Origin: Rhodococcus sp. KBS0724
Lineage (GTDB): Bacteria > Actinomycetota > Actinomycetes > Mycobacteriales > Mycobacteriaceae
DNA: 64,000 nucleotides
Assembly (NCBI RefSeq): GCF_005938745.2
Contig: NZ_VCBX02000001.1
Coordinates: forward strand, 2,700,001-2,764,000
Reading direction: 5' to 3'
Part shown: positions 22,818-31,408 of the stretch, in pieces
Layout: each line of letters begins with the position of its first letter
Position numbering within the stretch: position 1 is the first letter of the stretch
Notes under the pieces: model-generated
Databases searched by the model: none
The model's input: the letters and a program-made list of their open reading frames with translations, nothing else
Told to the model about the DNA's origin: nothing
Program-made: the position numbers and the translations under genes

Positions 22818-23792
22818 GTGCATGTGACACCGTTGACGTGGGTTATCACGATAGTGGTGATACTCGGCCTGTTTGTCTTCGATTTCTTCGCGCACGTCCG
22901 GACGCCTCATGCACCGACATTTCGTGAGTCGGCATTCTGGTCGACGGTCTACATCTCGATCGCGATAATTTTCGGTCTGATCGTGATGTGGATCTGGGGG
23001 ACGACGTACGGCGGCGAATACTTTGCCGGCTACGTCACGGAGAAGGCGCTGTCGGTCGACAACCTGTTTGTGTTTGTCATCATCATGTCGACGTTTGCGG
23101 TGCCGCCCCAGTACCAGCAGAAGGTCCTGCTGATCGGCATTGTGCTCGCATTGGTGATGCGAGGGATTTTCATCGCGGTGGGCGCTGCGGCAATCAATGC
23201 CTACAGCTGGGTGTTCTACCTCTTCGGAGCTTTCCTGATCTACACCGCATACACGTTGGTCCGCGACCACGGGCATGAGAAGGAAGCCGAAGAGAAACGA
23301 GACAGCCGCATCATCAGCATCGTGAAGCGGGTGCTGCCCACCACCGAGGAGTACGACGGCGACAAATTGGTCACCAGGATCGACGGGAAGCGTGTTGTCA
23401 CGCCGTTGATGCTGGCGCTCATCGCAATCGGATTTGCGGACGTGCTGTTCGCGCTGGATTCCATCCCGGCAATCTACGGTCTGACCCAGGAACCGTATAT
23501 CGTGTTCGCCGCCAACGCCTTTGCGTTGATGGGCCTACGCCAACTGTATTTCCTCATCGGCGGACTGCTCGAACGACTGGTCTACCTCTCGTACGGGTTG
23601 TCGATCATCCTCGCGTTCATCGGCGTCAAGTTGGTACTGCACGCACTGCACGAGAACACGCTGCCGTTTGTCAACGGTGGGGAACACGTCAGCGTGCCCG
23701 AGATTTCGACGGCGTTGTCGCTGTCCGTCATCATCGGCGTGTTGGCCGTAACCACGGTCGCGAGCCTGTTGAAGACCCGCGACCGGGCTTGA
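22818..23792 (+). CDS. TerC-family integral membrane protein
   Basis: 324 residues and about nine membrane helices. The TerC signature EKALSVDNLFVFVIIMS (acidic residues in membrane helices) is near residue 75, and a second conserved FADVLFALDSIPAIYGLT is near 210. TerC proteins are linked to tellurite resistance and, in better studied relatives, to manganese export or metal loading of exocytosed enzymes. GGAGG at 22807-22811 fits GTG 22818; GTG 22824 is an alternative. It converges on the YciI gene with five bases between the stops. Confidence 0.88.
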   Translation: MHVTPLTWVITIVVILGLFVFDFFAHVRTPHAPTFRESAFWSTVYISIAIIFGLIVMWIWGTTYGGEYFAGYVTEKALSVDNLFVFVIIMSTFAVPPQYQQKVLLIGIVLALVMRGIFIAVGAAAINAYSWVFYLFGAFLIYTAYTLVRDHGHEKEAEEKRDSRIISIVKRVLPTTEEYDGDKLVTRIDGKRVVTPLMLALIAIGFADVLFALDSIPAIYGLTQEPYIVFAANAFALMGLRQLYFLIGGLLERLVYLSYGLSIILAFIGVKLVLHALHENTLPFVNGGEHVSVPEISTALSLSVIIGVLAVTTVASLLKTRDRA

Positions 23793-23797
23793 GTCGG

Positions 23798-24079
23798 TCA
23801 GGCCAACTGACCCAGCACCGGTACCCACTCGGTGATCCGGACATTCGCGACCAGGTCGGCTTTGGCAAACGGATCGTGCGTGAACAGAAGCGCCACGGTG
23901 TCGGCGTCCGCCGTGTCGACGATGATGAGTGCTCCCGAGCCGTCGGCGAACGGGCCGGACGACACCACGATGTCACGCTCCAGAAGATCGCCGAGCCACG
24001 CTCGATGATCGGGGCGAAGGGCGTCGCGTTCGGCGTTCGTTTCGGGATCGTAGGTGTATTCGACGAGGAACAACGACAT
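23798..24079 (-). CDS. YciI-family protein
   Basis: 93 residues in the ferredoxin-like dimeric alpha/beta-barrel fold of the YciI/YCII family. Conserved points are HRAWL (putative catalytic His near residue 26), a SSGPFADGSGALIIVD core and the DPFAKADL motif with the paired Asp. Family members may be small hydrolases or isomerases; no substrate can be assigned. It follows argA on the minus strand with a 31-base gap and is possibly co-transcribed. Confidence 0.85.
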   Translation of the reverse strand: MSLFLVEYTYDPETNAERDALRPDHRAWLGDLLERDIVVSSGPFADGSGALIIVDTADADTVALLFTHDPFAKADLVANVRITEWVPVLGQLA

Positions 24080-24110
24080 CGGGACCGCTTTCGGGATGTG
24101 AGTGACCAGA

Positions 24111-24635
24111 TCAGAGCGTCAGAAGCATACGGGTATTTCCGAGGGTGTTGGGTTTGACGTAACTGAGATCGAGGAACTCGGCGACACCGGCATCGTATGA
24201 CCGGCACATCTCGGTGTAGACCTCGGCAGTGACCGGAGTTCCCTCGATTTCGACAAACCCGTGGCGATGGAAGAAGTCGGTTTCGAAGGTCAACACGAAC
24301 AACCGCTCCAATTCCAGTTCACGAGCAACCTCGATCAGTTTGTCGACGACCTGGAAGCCGGCACCTTGCCCCTTGACGGTGGGATCTACTGCCACAGTGC
24401 GAATCTCGCCGAGGTCAGCCCACAGGACGTGCATCGCCCCGCAACCAAGGATTTGGCCGTCCTTTTCGGCAACCCAGAACTCCTGCACAGCCTCGTACAA
24501 CGTCACCAGGTTCTTTTCGAGCAGGATTTTGCCGGCATAGATGTCGATGAGGCGTTTGATTTCCGGGACATCGGATGTTCGTGCCCGCCGCACGATCAAG
24601 TGGCTCTCGGTATCGTTCGATGCGGTGGAAGTCAT
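24111..24635 (-). CDS. argA: Amino-acid N-acetyltransferase (N-acetylglutamate synthase type)
   Basis: GNAT-fold enzyme of 174 residues that acetylates L-glutamate in arginine synthesis. Acetyl-CoA-binding motif A is seen as VRTVAVDP-like EIRTVAVDPTVKGQGAG (about residues 73-89). FETDFFHRHGFVEI near residue 120 is typical of the short actinobacterial NAGS (Rv2747-like). ATG 24635 with TAATGT seven bases upstream implies a leaderless message. It diverges from pgsA, as in mycobacteria. Confidence 0.88.
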   Translation of the reverse strand: MTSTASNDTESHLIVRRARTSDVPEIKRLIDIYAGKILLEKNLVTLYEAVQEFWVAEKDGQILGCGAMHVLWADLGEIRTVAVDPTVKGQGAGFQVVDKLIEVARELELERLFVLTFETDFFHRHGFVEIEGTPVTAEVYTEMCRSYDAGVAEFLDLSYVKPNTLGNTRMLLTL

Positions 24636-24642
24636 GTGGTGC

Positions 24643-24648
24643 ACATTA
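24643..24648 (-). promoter_or_regulatory. -10 element of argA (leaderless type)
   Basis: TAATGT on the minus strand ends seven bases before the argA ATG. Confidence 0.5.
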
Positions 24649-24755
24649 GTCAATGGGTCTACCGATATTCTGAGTCGCGTGCCTGTCCGCTCCACGAAAT
24701 ACCCCGCCCGCCCGGTTACCGTCCGGGTTCGGCCCGTCTTCCGCGCGGTGATCCG

Positions 24756-25400
24756 ATGAGTTCCCCGCGTGACCAAGCAGATGCCCATCGGGCTGCTGTA
24801 GGGCCGGGAGGAACCCCGGCGGACAAACCCGTCCCACTGTTCAACATCGCGAACATCTTGACGATGATTCGGATCGTTCTTGTTCCGGTCTTTCTCGTCG
24901 TGCTTTTTGTCGACCACGGTCAGACAACGTCGTGGCGTTTGGGCGCGATGGCGATCTTCATCGTCGCGGCGGTGACCGACCGGATCGACGGCCAGCTGGC
25001 CAGGAAATACGGTCTGGTCACCGACTTCGGCAAGTTGATGGATCCCATCGCGGACAAGGCACTGATCGGTGCTGCGCTTATCGGGTTGTCGATGCTCGGT
25101 GATCTGTCGTGGTGGGTGACCGGGGTGATCATCGCCCGCGAACTCGGAATCACACTGCTCCGTTTTGCGGTGCTCCGTCATGCTGTGATTCCCGCCGGCA
25201 AGGGCGGCAAGCTCAAGACGCTCGTCCAGGCCGTAGCGATCGGTTTCTACCTGTGCCCCTTGCCGAGCGGCTGGGACGTGGTCAGCTGGCTCCTGATGGC
25301 CGCGGCGGTTGTGCTGACCGTCGTCACCGGCCTCGAATATGTCGTGCAAGCCATCAGATTGCGTGCCGGCGTCCGGTTCGCCGAACGAGACGGACACTGA
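24756..25400 (+). CDS. pgsA: CDP-diacylglycerol-glycerol-3-phosphate 3-phosphatidyltransferase
   Basis: Makes phosphatidylglycerophosphate from CDP-diacylglycerol. 214 residues and about six membrane helices. The CDP-alcohol phosphotransferase motif D-G-x2-A-R-x8-G-x3-D-x3-D is complete, from DGQLAR to the last Asp of MDPIAD (about residues 80-105). ATG 24756 is the first start that gives the hydrophilic lead plus NIANILTMIRI. Followed after three bases by the CinA-type gene and probably in one operon with it. Confidence 0.93.
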   Translation: MSSPRDQADAHRAAVGPGGTPADKPVPLFNIANILTMIRIVLVPVFLVVLFVDHGQTTSWRLGAMAIFIVAAVTDRIDGQLARKYGLVTDFGKLMDPIADKALIGAALIGLSMLGDLSWWVTGVIIARELGITLLRFAVLRHAVIPAGKGGKLKTLVQAVAIGFYLCPLPSGWDVVSWLLMAAAVVLTVVTGLEYVVQAIRLRAGVRFAERDGH

Positions 25401-25403
25401 CCT

Positions 25404-25901
25404 GTGCGCGATCCGCTGCTGGGCCTCGGTGTCGCCGAGTTGGTGGCCGCGTTGGCGGTTGCGGGGGAGAGCGTCGCTGCTGCGGAGTCGCTGACTGCCG
25501 GTCTGTTCACGGCTGCGGTGGCATCGGTTCCTGGATCGAGCCAAGTCCTGCGCGGCGGCCTCGTGGTGTACGCAACCGATCTGAAAGCGACGCTGGCGGG
25601 CGTAGACCCAGTCGAGTTGGCGCTCGACGGCCCGGTGTCAGCATCGACGGCGATTGCTCTGGCCGACGGTGCCCGCACTCGATGTGTCGCCGATTGGGGC
25701 GTCGGATTGACCGGTGTGGCGGGGCCGACCGAACAGGACGGGAACCCCGTCGGCACTGTTTTCCTGGGGATTGCCGGGCCCGACGGAACTCTGTGTGAGC
25801 GTCTGTCGTTGACAGGAGAGCGGTGGGAGATTCGAATCGCTGCAGTCGCGGCAGCCGTGTCGCGGTTATGTGATCGTGTTGAAGAGCGCCGGGCACGATA
25901 G
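25404..25901 (+). CDS. CinA-type nicotinamide-nucleotide amidohydrolase (PncC domain)
   Basis: 165 residues, the CinA C-terminal domain only. It deamidates NMN to nicotinate mononucleotide in pyridine nucleotide salvage. Motifs are AAESLTAGLF (residues 28-37), VVYATDLKAT, GVAGPTEQDGNPVGTVF and a C-terminal helix. The N-terminal MoaB-like half of full CinA is absent, as in other PncC proteins. GTG start at 25404, three bases after the pgsA stop. Confidence 0.88.
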   Translation: MRDPLLGLGVAELVAALAVAGESVAAAESLTAGLFTAAVASVPGSSQVLRGGLVVYATDLKATLAGVDPVELALDGPVSASTAIALADGARTRCVADWGVGLTGVAGPTEQDGNPVGTVFLGIAGPDGTLCERLSLTGERWEIRIAAVAAAVSRLCDRVEERRAR

Positions 25902-25935
25902 GCTCGGGAACCAATCGGTCGAGTTCGGACGTTGA

Positions 25936-25957
25936 CTGTTGTGAAGGTGTGCAACAG
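25936..25957. promoter_or_regulatory. Inverted repeat upstream of clgR
   Basis: CTGTTG (25936-25941) and CAACAG (25952-25957) are separated by ten bases, 90 bases before clgR. ClgR proteins autoregulate, but the published ClgR box was not recognised here, so the binding protein is unknown. Confidence 0.3.
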
Positions 25958-26046
25958 CCAAGGTGTCACGGCGGTATCGATGTGGTCAGTGACGGTGCGG
26001 ACCTGTGAGATGACAGGCCCGGCACGACGGATGAAGGAGGAGCGAG

Positions 26047-26436
26047 ATGGCGCTGCTATTGCGTGAGGCAATCGGTGACAGTCTCCGGCGTACGCGCGTT
26101 TCGCAGAGTCGCACGCTACGTGAGGTGTCGAACAGTGCGCGCGTGAGCTTGGGCTACCTGTCCGAGGTGGAACGTGGACGCAAGGAAGCGTCGAGTGAAC
26201 TGCTGGCCGCGATTTGCGATGCGCTTGCCGTACCGCTGTCCGACGTGTTGGTCGACGTCAGCGAAACTCTGGCCACCAAGAAGTCCAACTCCGGGCTCGG
26301 TCGTCCGGTCTCCGGTGCCGCGGCAGCCGGTGCAACTGCTGCTGTGTCGGCGCAGGTGTCTGGTTCGCCGTCCATCGCCCGGGATACCCGAGTGGTGATT
26401 CCGGCGCCCAACGCGCGCAGTTTGGCTGCTGCGTAG
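26047..26436 (+). CDS. clgR: XRE-family regulator ClgR
   Basis: 129 residues. The first 75 residues are a Cro/C1-type helix-turn-helix ([23 protein letters not shown], then [20 protein letters not shown]). The tail is Ala/Ser rich and ends in LAAA, a C-terminus of the kind Clp proteases recognise in ClgR. In related actinobacteria ClgR activates clp protease genes and the psp genes. Ideal AAGGAGGAG site before ATG 26047. It precedes pspA by 166 bases, the mycobacterial order. Confidence 0.92.
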   Translation: MALLLREAIGDSLRRTRVSQSRTLREVSNSARVSLGYLSEVERGRKEASSELLAAICDALAVPLSDVLVDVSETLATKKSNSGLGRPVSGAAAAGATAAVSAQVSGSPSIARDTRVVIPAPNARSLAAA

Positions 26437-26470
26437 CTACTGGCCGGTTGAACCCGATAGATTCTGTAGA

Positions 26471-26519
26471 TATACCGGTATGGCAGTGCAGGGTCAGGGC
26501 AGTTGGAGCGCAGCCCTGA
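26471..26519 (+). promoter_or_regulatory. Palindrome and small hairpin between clgR and pspA
   Basis: ATACCGGTAT at 26471-26480 is a perfect 10-bp palindrome. TCAGGGC (26494-26500) and GCCCTGA (26513-26519) form a 7-bp hairpin without a T run. They may regulate pspA or partly separate it from clgR; neither is proven. Confidence 0.3.
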
Positions 26520-26602
26520 TGTATTGGTGAGTTTCGGTGTGCGACGGTCGTTCACCGGGTCGCGTAGCGCGCGGCGCATCAGATGGAGGCAGGATCAAAC
26601 CC

Positions 26603-27427
26603 ATGGCTAATCCTTTCGTCAAGGGCTGGAAGTACCTGATGGCGCTCTTCAATTCGAAGATCGACGAGAACGCCGACCCGAAGATCCAGATCCAGCAGGC
26701 GATCGAGGACGCGCAGCGTCAGCACCAGGCGCTCTCGCAGCAGGCCGCGTCGGTGATCGGTAACCAGCGTCAGCTTGAAATGAAGCTCAGCCGTCAGCTC
26801 GACGAGGTCGAAAAGCTCAACGCCAACGCGCGTCAGGCCGTCAACCTCGCTGATCAGGCCGCCGCTGCCGGCGACAACGACAAGGCGATCCAGTACACGA
26901 ATGCCGCTGAGGCTTTTGCCGCTCAGCTCGTCACCGCCGAGCAGGGTGTCGAAGATCTCAAGGCCCTGCATGATCAGTCTTTGCAGGCTGCCGCGCAGGC
27001 GAAGAAGGCCGTCGAACAGAACGCGATGACGCTTCAGGCCAAGGTTGCCGAGCGCACGAAGCTGCTCAGCCAGCTCGAGCAGGCCAAGATGCAGGAACGT
27101 GTCAGCGAGTCGCTGCGATCCATGGACAGCACGCTGTCGGCACCCGGCAACACGCCCAGCCTCGACGCCGTTCGCGACAAGATCGAGCGTCGCTACGCCA
27201 ATGCCCTCGGTTCGGCCGAACTTGCCCAGAACTCTGTTCAGGGTCGGATGATGGAGGTCCAGCAGGCTTCCGTGCAGATGGCCGGGCACAGCCGACTCGA
27301 GCAGATTCGTGCGTCCATGAAGGGCGAGGCATTGCCCTCCGGTGGGTCGCAAGCTGGGACGCAAGCGGCACCGGCGCCCACATCCATCGAAAAGCAGCCG
27401 CCTGCTGCCGGAACAACCGGGCAGTAG
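26603..27427 (+). CDS. pspA: Phage shock protein A (PspA/IM30 family)
   Basis: 274 residues, almost entirely coiled coil from residue 25 to 220. The N-terminal amphipathic helix ([16 protein letters not shown]) is the membrane-stress sensor of the ESCRT-III-like PspA fold. The tail from about 240 is disordered (Ser, Gly, Ala, Pro). It stabilises the cytoplasmic membrane under envelope stress; in mycobacteria it also holds ClgR inactive. ATG 26603 is set by the conserved N-terminus; GGAGG lies 13 bases upstream, rather far. Confidence 0.95.
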   Translation: MANPFVKGWKYLMALFNSKIDENADPKIQIQQAIEDAQRQHQALSQQAASVIGNQRQLEMKLSRQLDEVEKLNANARQAVNLADQAAAAGDNDKAIQYTNAAEAFAAQLVTAEQGVEDLKALHDQSLQAAAQAKKAVEQNAMTLQAKVAERTKLLSQLEQAKMQERVSESLRSMDSTLSAPGNTPSLDAVRDKIERRYANALGSAELAQNSVQGRMMEVQQASVQMAGHSRLEQIRASMKGEALPSGGSQAGTQAAPAPTSIEKQPPAAGTTGQ

Positions 27428-27472
27428 AAAAGACGGTCTGCAGTTTCCAGAGATATACGATTCGACACACTG

Positions 27473-28315
27473 ATGTTTTCTTCACGAGGTGGCCGGCCTG
27501 AGCGAGAGCCCAGGTCGGCCGCTCCTGTTTCCATGTCCGGCGCATTCGGCGCTCTGGGCCGTACTGCGGATTCGCTCCGCGAAGTGACGGCGTCCGCCGC
27601 CGAGGCAGCACGGCGGTGGCAGGATCCGCGGGCGAAGTTCGAGCGCAAACGAGCCCGTGCGAGGCGACGGGCTCAGCGCTGGGGTTTCATCTCCGGCGGA
27701 ACCGTGATCGGCACTGCCGGGCTTGCGGTGGCGTCGGCGCCGGACTGGTCCGTTGTTGTCGCCGGTGGGGGAGCCGCACTGTTCGCGGTACCCGCCGTTG
27801 TTGCAGTCGGGCGCTACCGGTCGATGAATGCCGGGCCGCCGCCCGCTCCGATCCGGCGGCGACTGCCACCGTCGTCGTCGCAGGCATTTATTCCGATGTC
27901 GCGACTGGTCGGGGCAGAAACGTCGCTGTTCGAAATTCTTGGTGTGCTGCGGCGTGCAGACACCATCGATCCCGGCGAACTCGACGAGATCACTGTTACC
28001 GCGGATTCCGCATTGCGTGCGATGTTCGCGGTGTCGTCCGACATCGCGTCGATGGAACGGGCCGTGACATCGACCCCCAAGGTTGCCGAGACACTCGAAC
28101 CGACTATCGCGGGCGCGGTACGTGAGCTACATGCCGGACTCGGTCAGTACGAGGATCTGGTCAATGCGGCCGCCACTTTGACGGCGCCGCATACTCCGTC
28201 CGCCCTGGTGGGATTCAACCGTGAGCTGTCGGCTCTGCATTCGGCTGCGGAGCGTCTGTCCAGCCTGGCCGACGCGATCGGTGAGGTTGACGAAATCACT
28301 CGGAAGTATCGCTGA
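27473..28315 (+). CDS. pspM: Envelope-stress membrane protein PspM
   Basis: 280 residues. A basic N-terminal region with an Arg-rich stretch (KRARARRRAQRWG near 64-76) is followed by two membrane helices (about 77-115) and a cytoplasmic helical domain. It matches the third gene of the mycobacterial clgR-pspA-Rv2743c-Rv2742c cluster, where the product anchors PspA at the membrane. The fourth gene (pspN) is missing: the next gene, bioN, is on the opposite strand 12 bases on. Confidence 0.8.
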   Translation: MFSSRGGRPEREPRSAAPVSMSGAFGALGRTADSLREVTASAAEAARRWQDPRAKFERKRARARRRAQRWGFISGGTVIGTAGLAVASAPDWSVVVAGGGAALFAVPAVVAVGRYRSMNAGPPPAPIRRRLPPSSSQAFIPMSRLVGAETSLFEILGVLRRADTIDPGELDEITVTADSALRAMFAVSSDIASMERAVTSTPKVAETLEPTIAGAVRELHAGLGQYEDLVNAAATLTAPHTPSALVGFNRELSALHSAAERLSSLADAIGEVDEITRKYR

Positions 28316-28327
28316 ACTGGTTCGGGT

Positions 28328-28933
28328 TCAGTCGTCGGCTCCACGCGCAGCCAGTGCCTCACCCATAGCGTCGGCGGTCATGAGGGTTCCGATGATGACG
28401 GGAACGGCAAAAGACCGAAGCGAGAAACCGAGTCCGCGAGCTTTCCGGGCTTCGGACACCTGAGTGATGACCTCGAACATCAACGGGATGCACCGGATGG
28501 TCATGGCCAGTAGCAGCGCGATTCTCTCGGGATTGACCCCGAAGCGGCGAAGCGGAGTGAGGAAGGCCGTGATCGCGTCGAGCATTTCCGAGATTCGGGT
28601 TGTCAGACCCATGAGCGCGGCGAGTGCGATCGAGAGAATCAGAACTCCGCACACTACCGCCGCGCGCTCCCACCCGGCGACGAGAATCTGGAAGCCGCCG
28701 ATGAACAAGAGCATCCACAGCGCCGGGCGTAGATGGGCGATCGCGGTGCGCAGCGGAATCCGCGCGGCCACGTAGAGCGCAACGACAACAATCGTGGGTG
28801 GCACCAATTGCCAAGGGCTGCGCACGAATACCGACACCGCGACAATCGCGACGATGAGCGCGAGAAGTTTGTAGCCCGGTCGGGCCCGATGCAGGATCGA
28901 GGTTCCGGGGCGGTAGTGGCCGAGTGTCGTCAC
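28328..28933 (-). CDS. bioN: ECF transporter T component, biotin
   Basis: Transmembrane coupling subunit of the energy-coupling-factor biotin importer. 201 residues with five helices and the two Ala-Arg-Gly signatures that contact the ATPase (EARKARG near 170 and ALAARGADD at the C-terminus). The GTG start at 28933 overlaps the bioM stop as GTGA. Last gene of bioY-bioM-bioN. Confidence 0.92.
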   Translation of the reverse strand: MTTLGHYRPGTSILHRARPGYKLLALIVAIVAVSVFVRSPWQLVPPTIVVVALYVAARIPLRTAIAHLRPALWMLLFIGGFQILVAGWERAAVVCGVLILSIALAALMGLTTRISEMLDAITAFLTPLRRFGVNPERIALLLAMTIRCIPLMFEVITQVSEARKARGLGFSLRSFAVPVIIGTLMTADAMGEALAARGADD

Positions 28934-29610
28934 GAGACGAGGGAACGGTAGAAGTCGACCGAATCCGCCGGCGCACCGTCGGCAACCACACCTCCGCGAT
29001 CGATCACCAGAACCCGGTCGAACGAGGCGAGCAGATCAAGTTGGTGGGTGACCACGATCAACTGCTGTTCGAGCGAAGCGAAGACAGAGCTGATGAGCTG
29101 TGAGTTACGCAGGTCGAGCAACGTCGTCGGCTCGTCTGCCACCAGTACCTTCGGCTCGGTCACCATGATTGCGGCGAGAGCAAGAAGTTGTTTCTGACCA
29201 CCGGAGAGTTGATGGGTGGGATGGTCGCTGTGTGACGCCAGTCCGAAGCGCTCGAGAACGGACGTGACTTTCCTGGCTCGTTCAGCCTTGCCCAATCCGC
29301 TTCTCCGTAGCGAAAACTCGATGTCCTCGGCGACGGTGGGCATGACAATCTGATGATTGGGATCAGTGAAGACAAAGCCGACGTGCTTGCGTACGTCGCG
29401 CCCCTTCTTGGCGGTATCCAAACCGTCGATACGCACGGAACCTGTTGCCGGAATCACCAATCCGTTGATCATGCGGGCAAGCGTCGACTTGCCGCTGCCG
29501 TTTGCGCCGACGATCCCGATACGCTGCTCTGTCAGGACCAGGTCGACACGATCGAGCACGGTGCGTTCGCCGAAACTGTGTCCGACGCCTTCGAAGATAA
29601 TCTCGCTCAT
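28930..29610 (-). CDS. bioM: ECF transporter ATPase, biotin
   Basis: 226-residue ABC ATPase that powers biotin uptake. Walker A GANGSGKST (residues 35-43), signature LSGGQKQ and Walker B VLVADEPTTLLD with a switch histidine in VVTHQLD are all present. It lies between bioY and bioN, seven bases after bioY. Confidence 0.94.
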   Translation of the reverse strand: MSEIIFEGVGHSFGERTVLDRVDLVLTEQRIGIVGANGSGKSTLARMINGLVIPATGSVRIDGLDTAKKGRDVRKHVGFVFTDPNHQIVMPTVAEDIEFSLRRSGLGKAERARKVTSVLERFGLASHSDHPTHQLSGGQKQLLALAAIMVTEPKVLVADEPTTLLDLRNSQLISSVFASLEQQLIVVTHQLDLLASFDRVLVIDRGGVVADGAPADSVDFYRSLVS

Positions 29611-29617
29611 CGAAGGA

Positions 29618-30214
29618 TCAGTTCGCCGCTACTGTTTTTGCGCGGGCGGCGACGCTGTCACGTAGCAGCGCCGGGTACGCACGATGGACCTGAGCCGCGA
29701 CTACCGCGGTGACAACGGCTTTGGCGGCGTCGAGGGGGATGAACGCTGCGTTGGCGGTCCACGCGGCAAGGAAGGTCATATGTCCCCGGATCATCATGCC
29801 GACGATGCCGAACAGGTAGAGAACAACAACACCGCCGAGAAGGTTGATGCCGATTCCGGGAATGATTCTGTACTTCGGGAGCATCTTCGTGGTCAGCCAT
29901 CCGATGACAAACGCCGCCGGTATCCAGCCGATCAAGAACCCGGCAGTGGGACTCGACAGCGCAAACAACGCAGTCCGCCCGCCGGCGAGGACCGGCAGTC
30001 CGACCAGGCCGAGTGCGATCACGGTCAGTACCGCCAATACCGCCTTACGAGGCCCGAGGAGCGCGCCGGCCATCATCACACCGAGTGACTGAAGGGTGAT
30101 CGGCACACCGGAGATCCCGATGTTGATCGCCCCCGGCAGACCCAATGCGATGATGAGGGCCGCGAACACTGCAATATGCGCGAGATCGCGGGCCGGAATT
30201 CGGGTGGTAGACAC
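29618..30214 (-). CDS. bioY: Biotin transporter substrate-binding S component
   Basis: 198-residue membrane protein that binds biotin. The BioY family stretches are visible: GALLGPRKAVLAVLTVIALGLVGLPVLAGG and the TAGFLIGWIPAAFVIGW segment. GTG start at 30214, with AGGAG nine bases upstream. A cluster of GATC palindromes lies about 90-130 bases before the start and may control the operon. Confidence 0.94.
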   Translation of the reverse strand: MSTTRIPARDLAHIAVFAALIIALGLPGAINIGISGVPITLQSLGVMMAGALLGPRKAVLAVLTVIALGLVGLPVLAGGRTALFALSSPTAGFLIGWIPAAFVIGWLTTKMLPKYRIIPGIGINLLGGVVVLYLFGIVGMMIRGHMTFLAAWTANAAFIPLDAAKAVVTAVVAAQVHRAYPALLRDSVAARAKTVAAN

Positions 30215-30301
30215 GGCGAACGTGCTCCTTAGGGCGTACTGGATGGAACTTCGCGAGTCTACGTCAGCGCCGCGGCGCGGCGGTTTGGATGCATGCCCAG
30301 T

Positions 30302-30344
30302 CTGATCATGGTTGATCAGGGTGAACCCTGATCTTTACCTGATC
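30302..30344. promoter_or_regulatory. GATC palindrome cluster between bioY and a small membrane gene
   Basis: GATCAGGGTGAACCCTGATC (30314-30333) has perfect 9-bp arms around GA. A second overlapping palindrome pairs CTGATCA (30302-30308) with TGATCAG (30313-30319), and another ACCTGATC lies at 30337-30344. Four similar half-sites in 43 bases suggest an operator. The divergent neighbours leave bioY and the 58-residue gene as candidate targets. The binding protein is unknown. Confidence 0.5.
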
Positions 30345-30437
30345 TTGCCGATGAGCTGCTGCTTTGTCCGGCTGAACGTGTCAGGCTGGTCTCACGGGCA
30401 GTCCCGGATACGAAGTTACGGCAAGCGGAGGTACGTC

Positions 30438-30614
30438 ATGTTCTGGAAAATCGTGTTGGCTGTGGTCCTCGTGTGGATCGCGCTCGCAGTGGTCGGGGCC
30501 TTGATCAAGGGTCTGTTCTGGATTCTGGTGGTCGGCGCGCTGGGTGTCGGCATCTACTTCCTGGTGAAGGCGATGTCGGGCAACGATGAAAACTCACCCG
30601 TGTCCCGGATGTGA
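30438..30614 (+). CDS. Small hydrophobic membrane protein
   Basis: 58 residues with two adjacent membrane helices (VLAVVLVWIALAVVGALIKG, then FWILVVGALGVGIYFLVKAM) and a short charged tail. GGAGG at 30427-30431 stands six bases before ATG 30438, so translation is well supported. Similar short hydrophobic proteins are widespread in actinobacteria without known function. Transcribed away from bioY and followed 18 bases later by the PIG-L gene. Confidence 0.7.
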   Translation: MFWKIVLAVVLVWIALAVVGALIKGLFWILVVGALGVGIYFLVKAMSGNDENSPVSRM

Positions 30615-30632
30615 CAGGCACAATCGTCCGGT

Positions 30633-31343
30633 ATGGAACCATTCCCCGAGGACTGGCAGCGTGCGATTGTGGTCGTTGCCCATCCCGATGACATTGAGTA
30701 CGGAGCGGCTGCTGCGGTAGCCCGATGGACCGATCAAGGCAAGGACGTCAGATACGTACTCGCGACGAGCGGGGAAGCGGGGATCGCGGGACTGCCACCG
30801 GAGGAGTCCGGGCCCGTCCGGGAGGAAGAAGAGCGTCGTAGCGCCGCTGCGGTCGGAGTGACCGAGGTGGAGTTCCTTGGTTTTCCGGATGGTCGGCTGA
30901 CAGCCGGACTCGAACTGCGATCGGTGTTGGCGGCCGTGATCAGGCGTCACCAACCGGAACTGGTGGTGACGATGAACTTCTCGAACACCTGGGGTCCTGG
31001 TTATCTCAACAGTGCCGATCATCGAGCGTTGGGAATCAGTGTCCTCGACGCGACCTCGGATGCGGCCAACGAGTGGATCTTTCCGGAACTGTCGGACGGC
31101 CCGGAACCGTGGACCGGAGTTCGGTGGGTTGCTGTGAGTTCGATGACACCGACCCACGGCGTCGATGTGAGCACCACGGTGGCGCGCGCGGTGGATTCCC
31201 TCGCAGAGCATTCGCGGTATCTGGCGGCACTGAGTGACGTTCCGGTTCGTGAGCAGGCGCAGGCTCAGATCGACATGGTGTCGGGGCGGATACCTGGCTT
31301 CGCGGCCGACCGAGCAGTCGGGTTCGAGTTGTACTATTTCTGA
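30633..31343 (+). CDS. PIG-L/LmbE-family deacetylase
   Basis: 236 residues. The zinc motif AHPDDIEYG is at about residues 16-24, with the third ligand probably the histidine of SADHRALG near 133. This family includes MshB and Mca of mycothiol metabolism and GlcNAc-PI deacetylases. The sequence is shorter than MshB and lacks its known flanking features, so the substrate is left open. No mycothiol genes lie nearby. Confidence 0.85.
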   Translation: MEPFPEDWQRAIVVVAHPDDIEYGAAAAVARWTDQGKDVRYVLATSGEAGIAGLPPEESGPVREEEERRSAAAVGVTEVEFLGFPDGRLTAGLELRSVLAAVIRRHQPELVVTMNFSNTWGPGYLNSADHRALGISVLDATSDAANEWIFPELSDGPEPWTGVRWVAVSSMTPTHGVDVSTTVARAVDSLAEHSRYLAALSDVPVREQAQAQIDMVSGRIPGFAADRAVGFELYYF

Positions 31344-31408
31344 TAGTCGGAACACGCGGTGTCCTAGTCGCACTGCTCGGCGGCACGTCAGGTAGCGTGT
31401 TACACACG

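Noticed and set aside
23796..23812. Hairpin across the converging TerC and YciI stops
   Set aside because: GGTCAG/CTGACC is only six pairs and has no T run.
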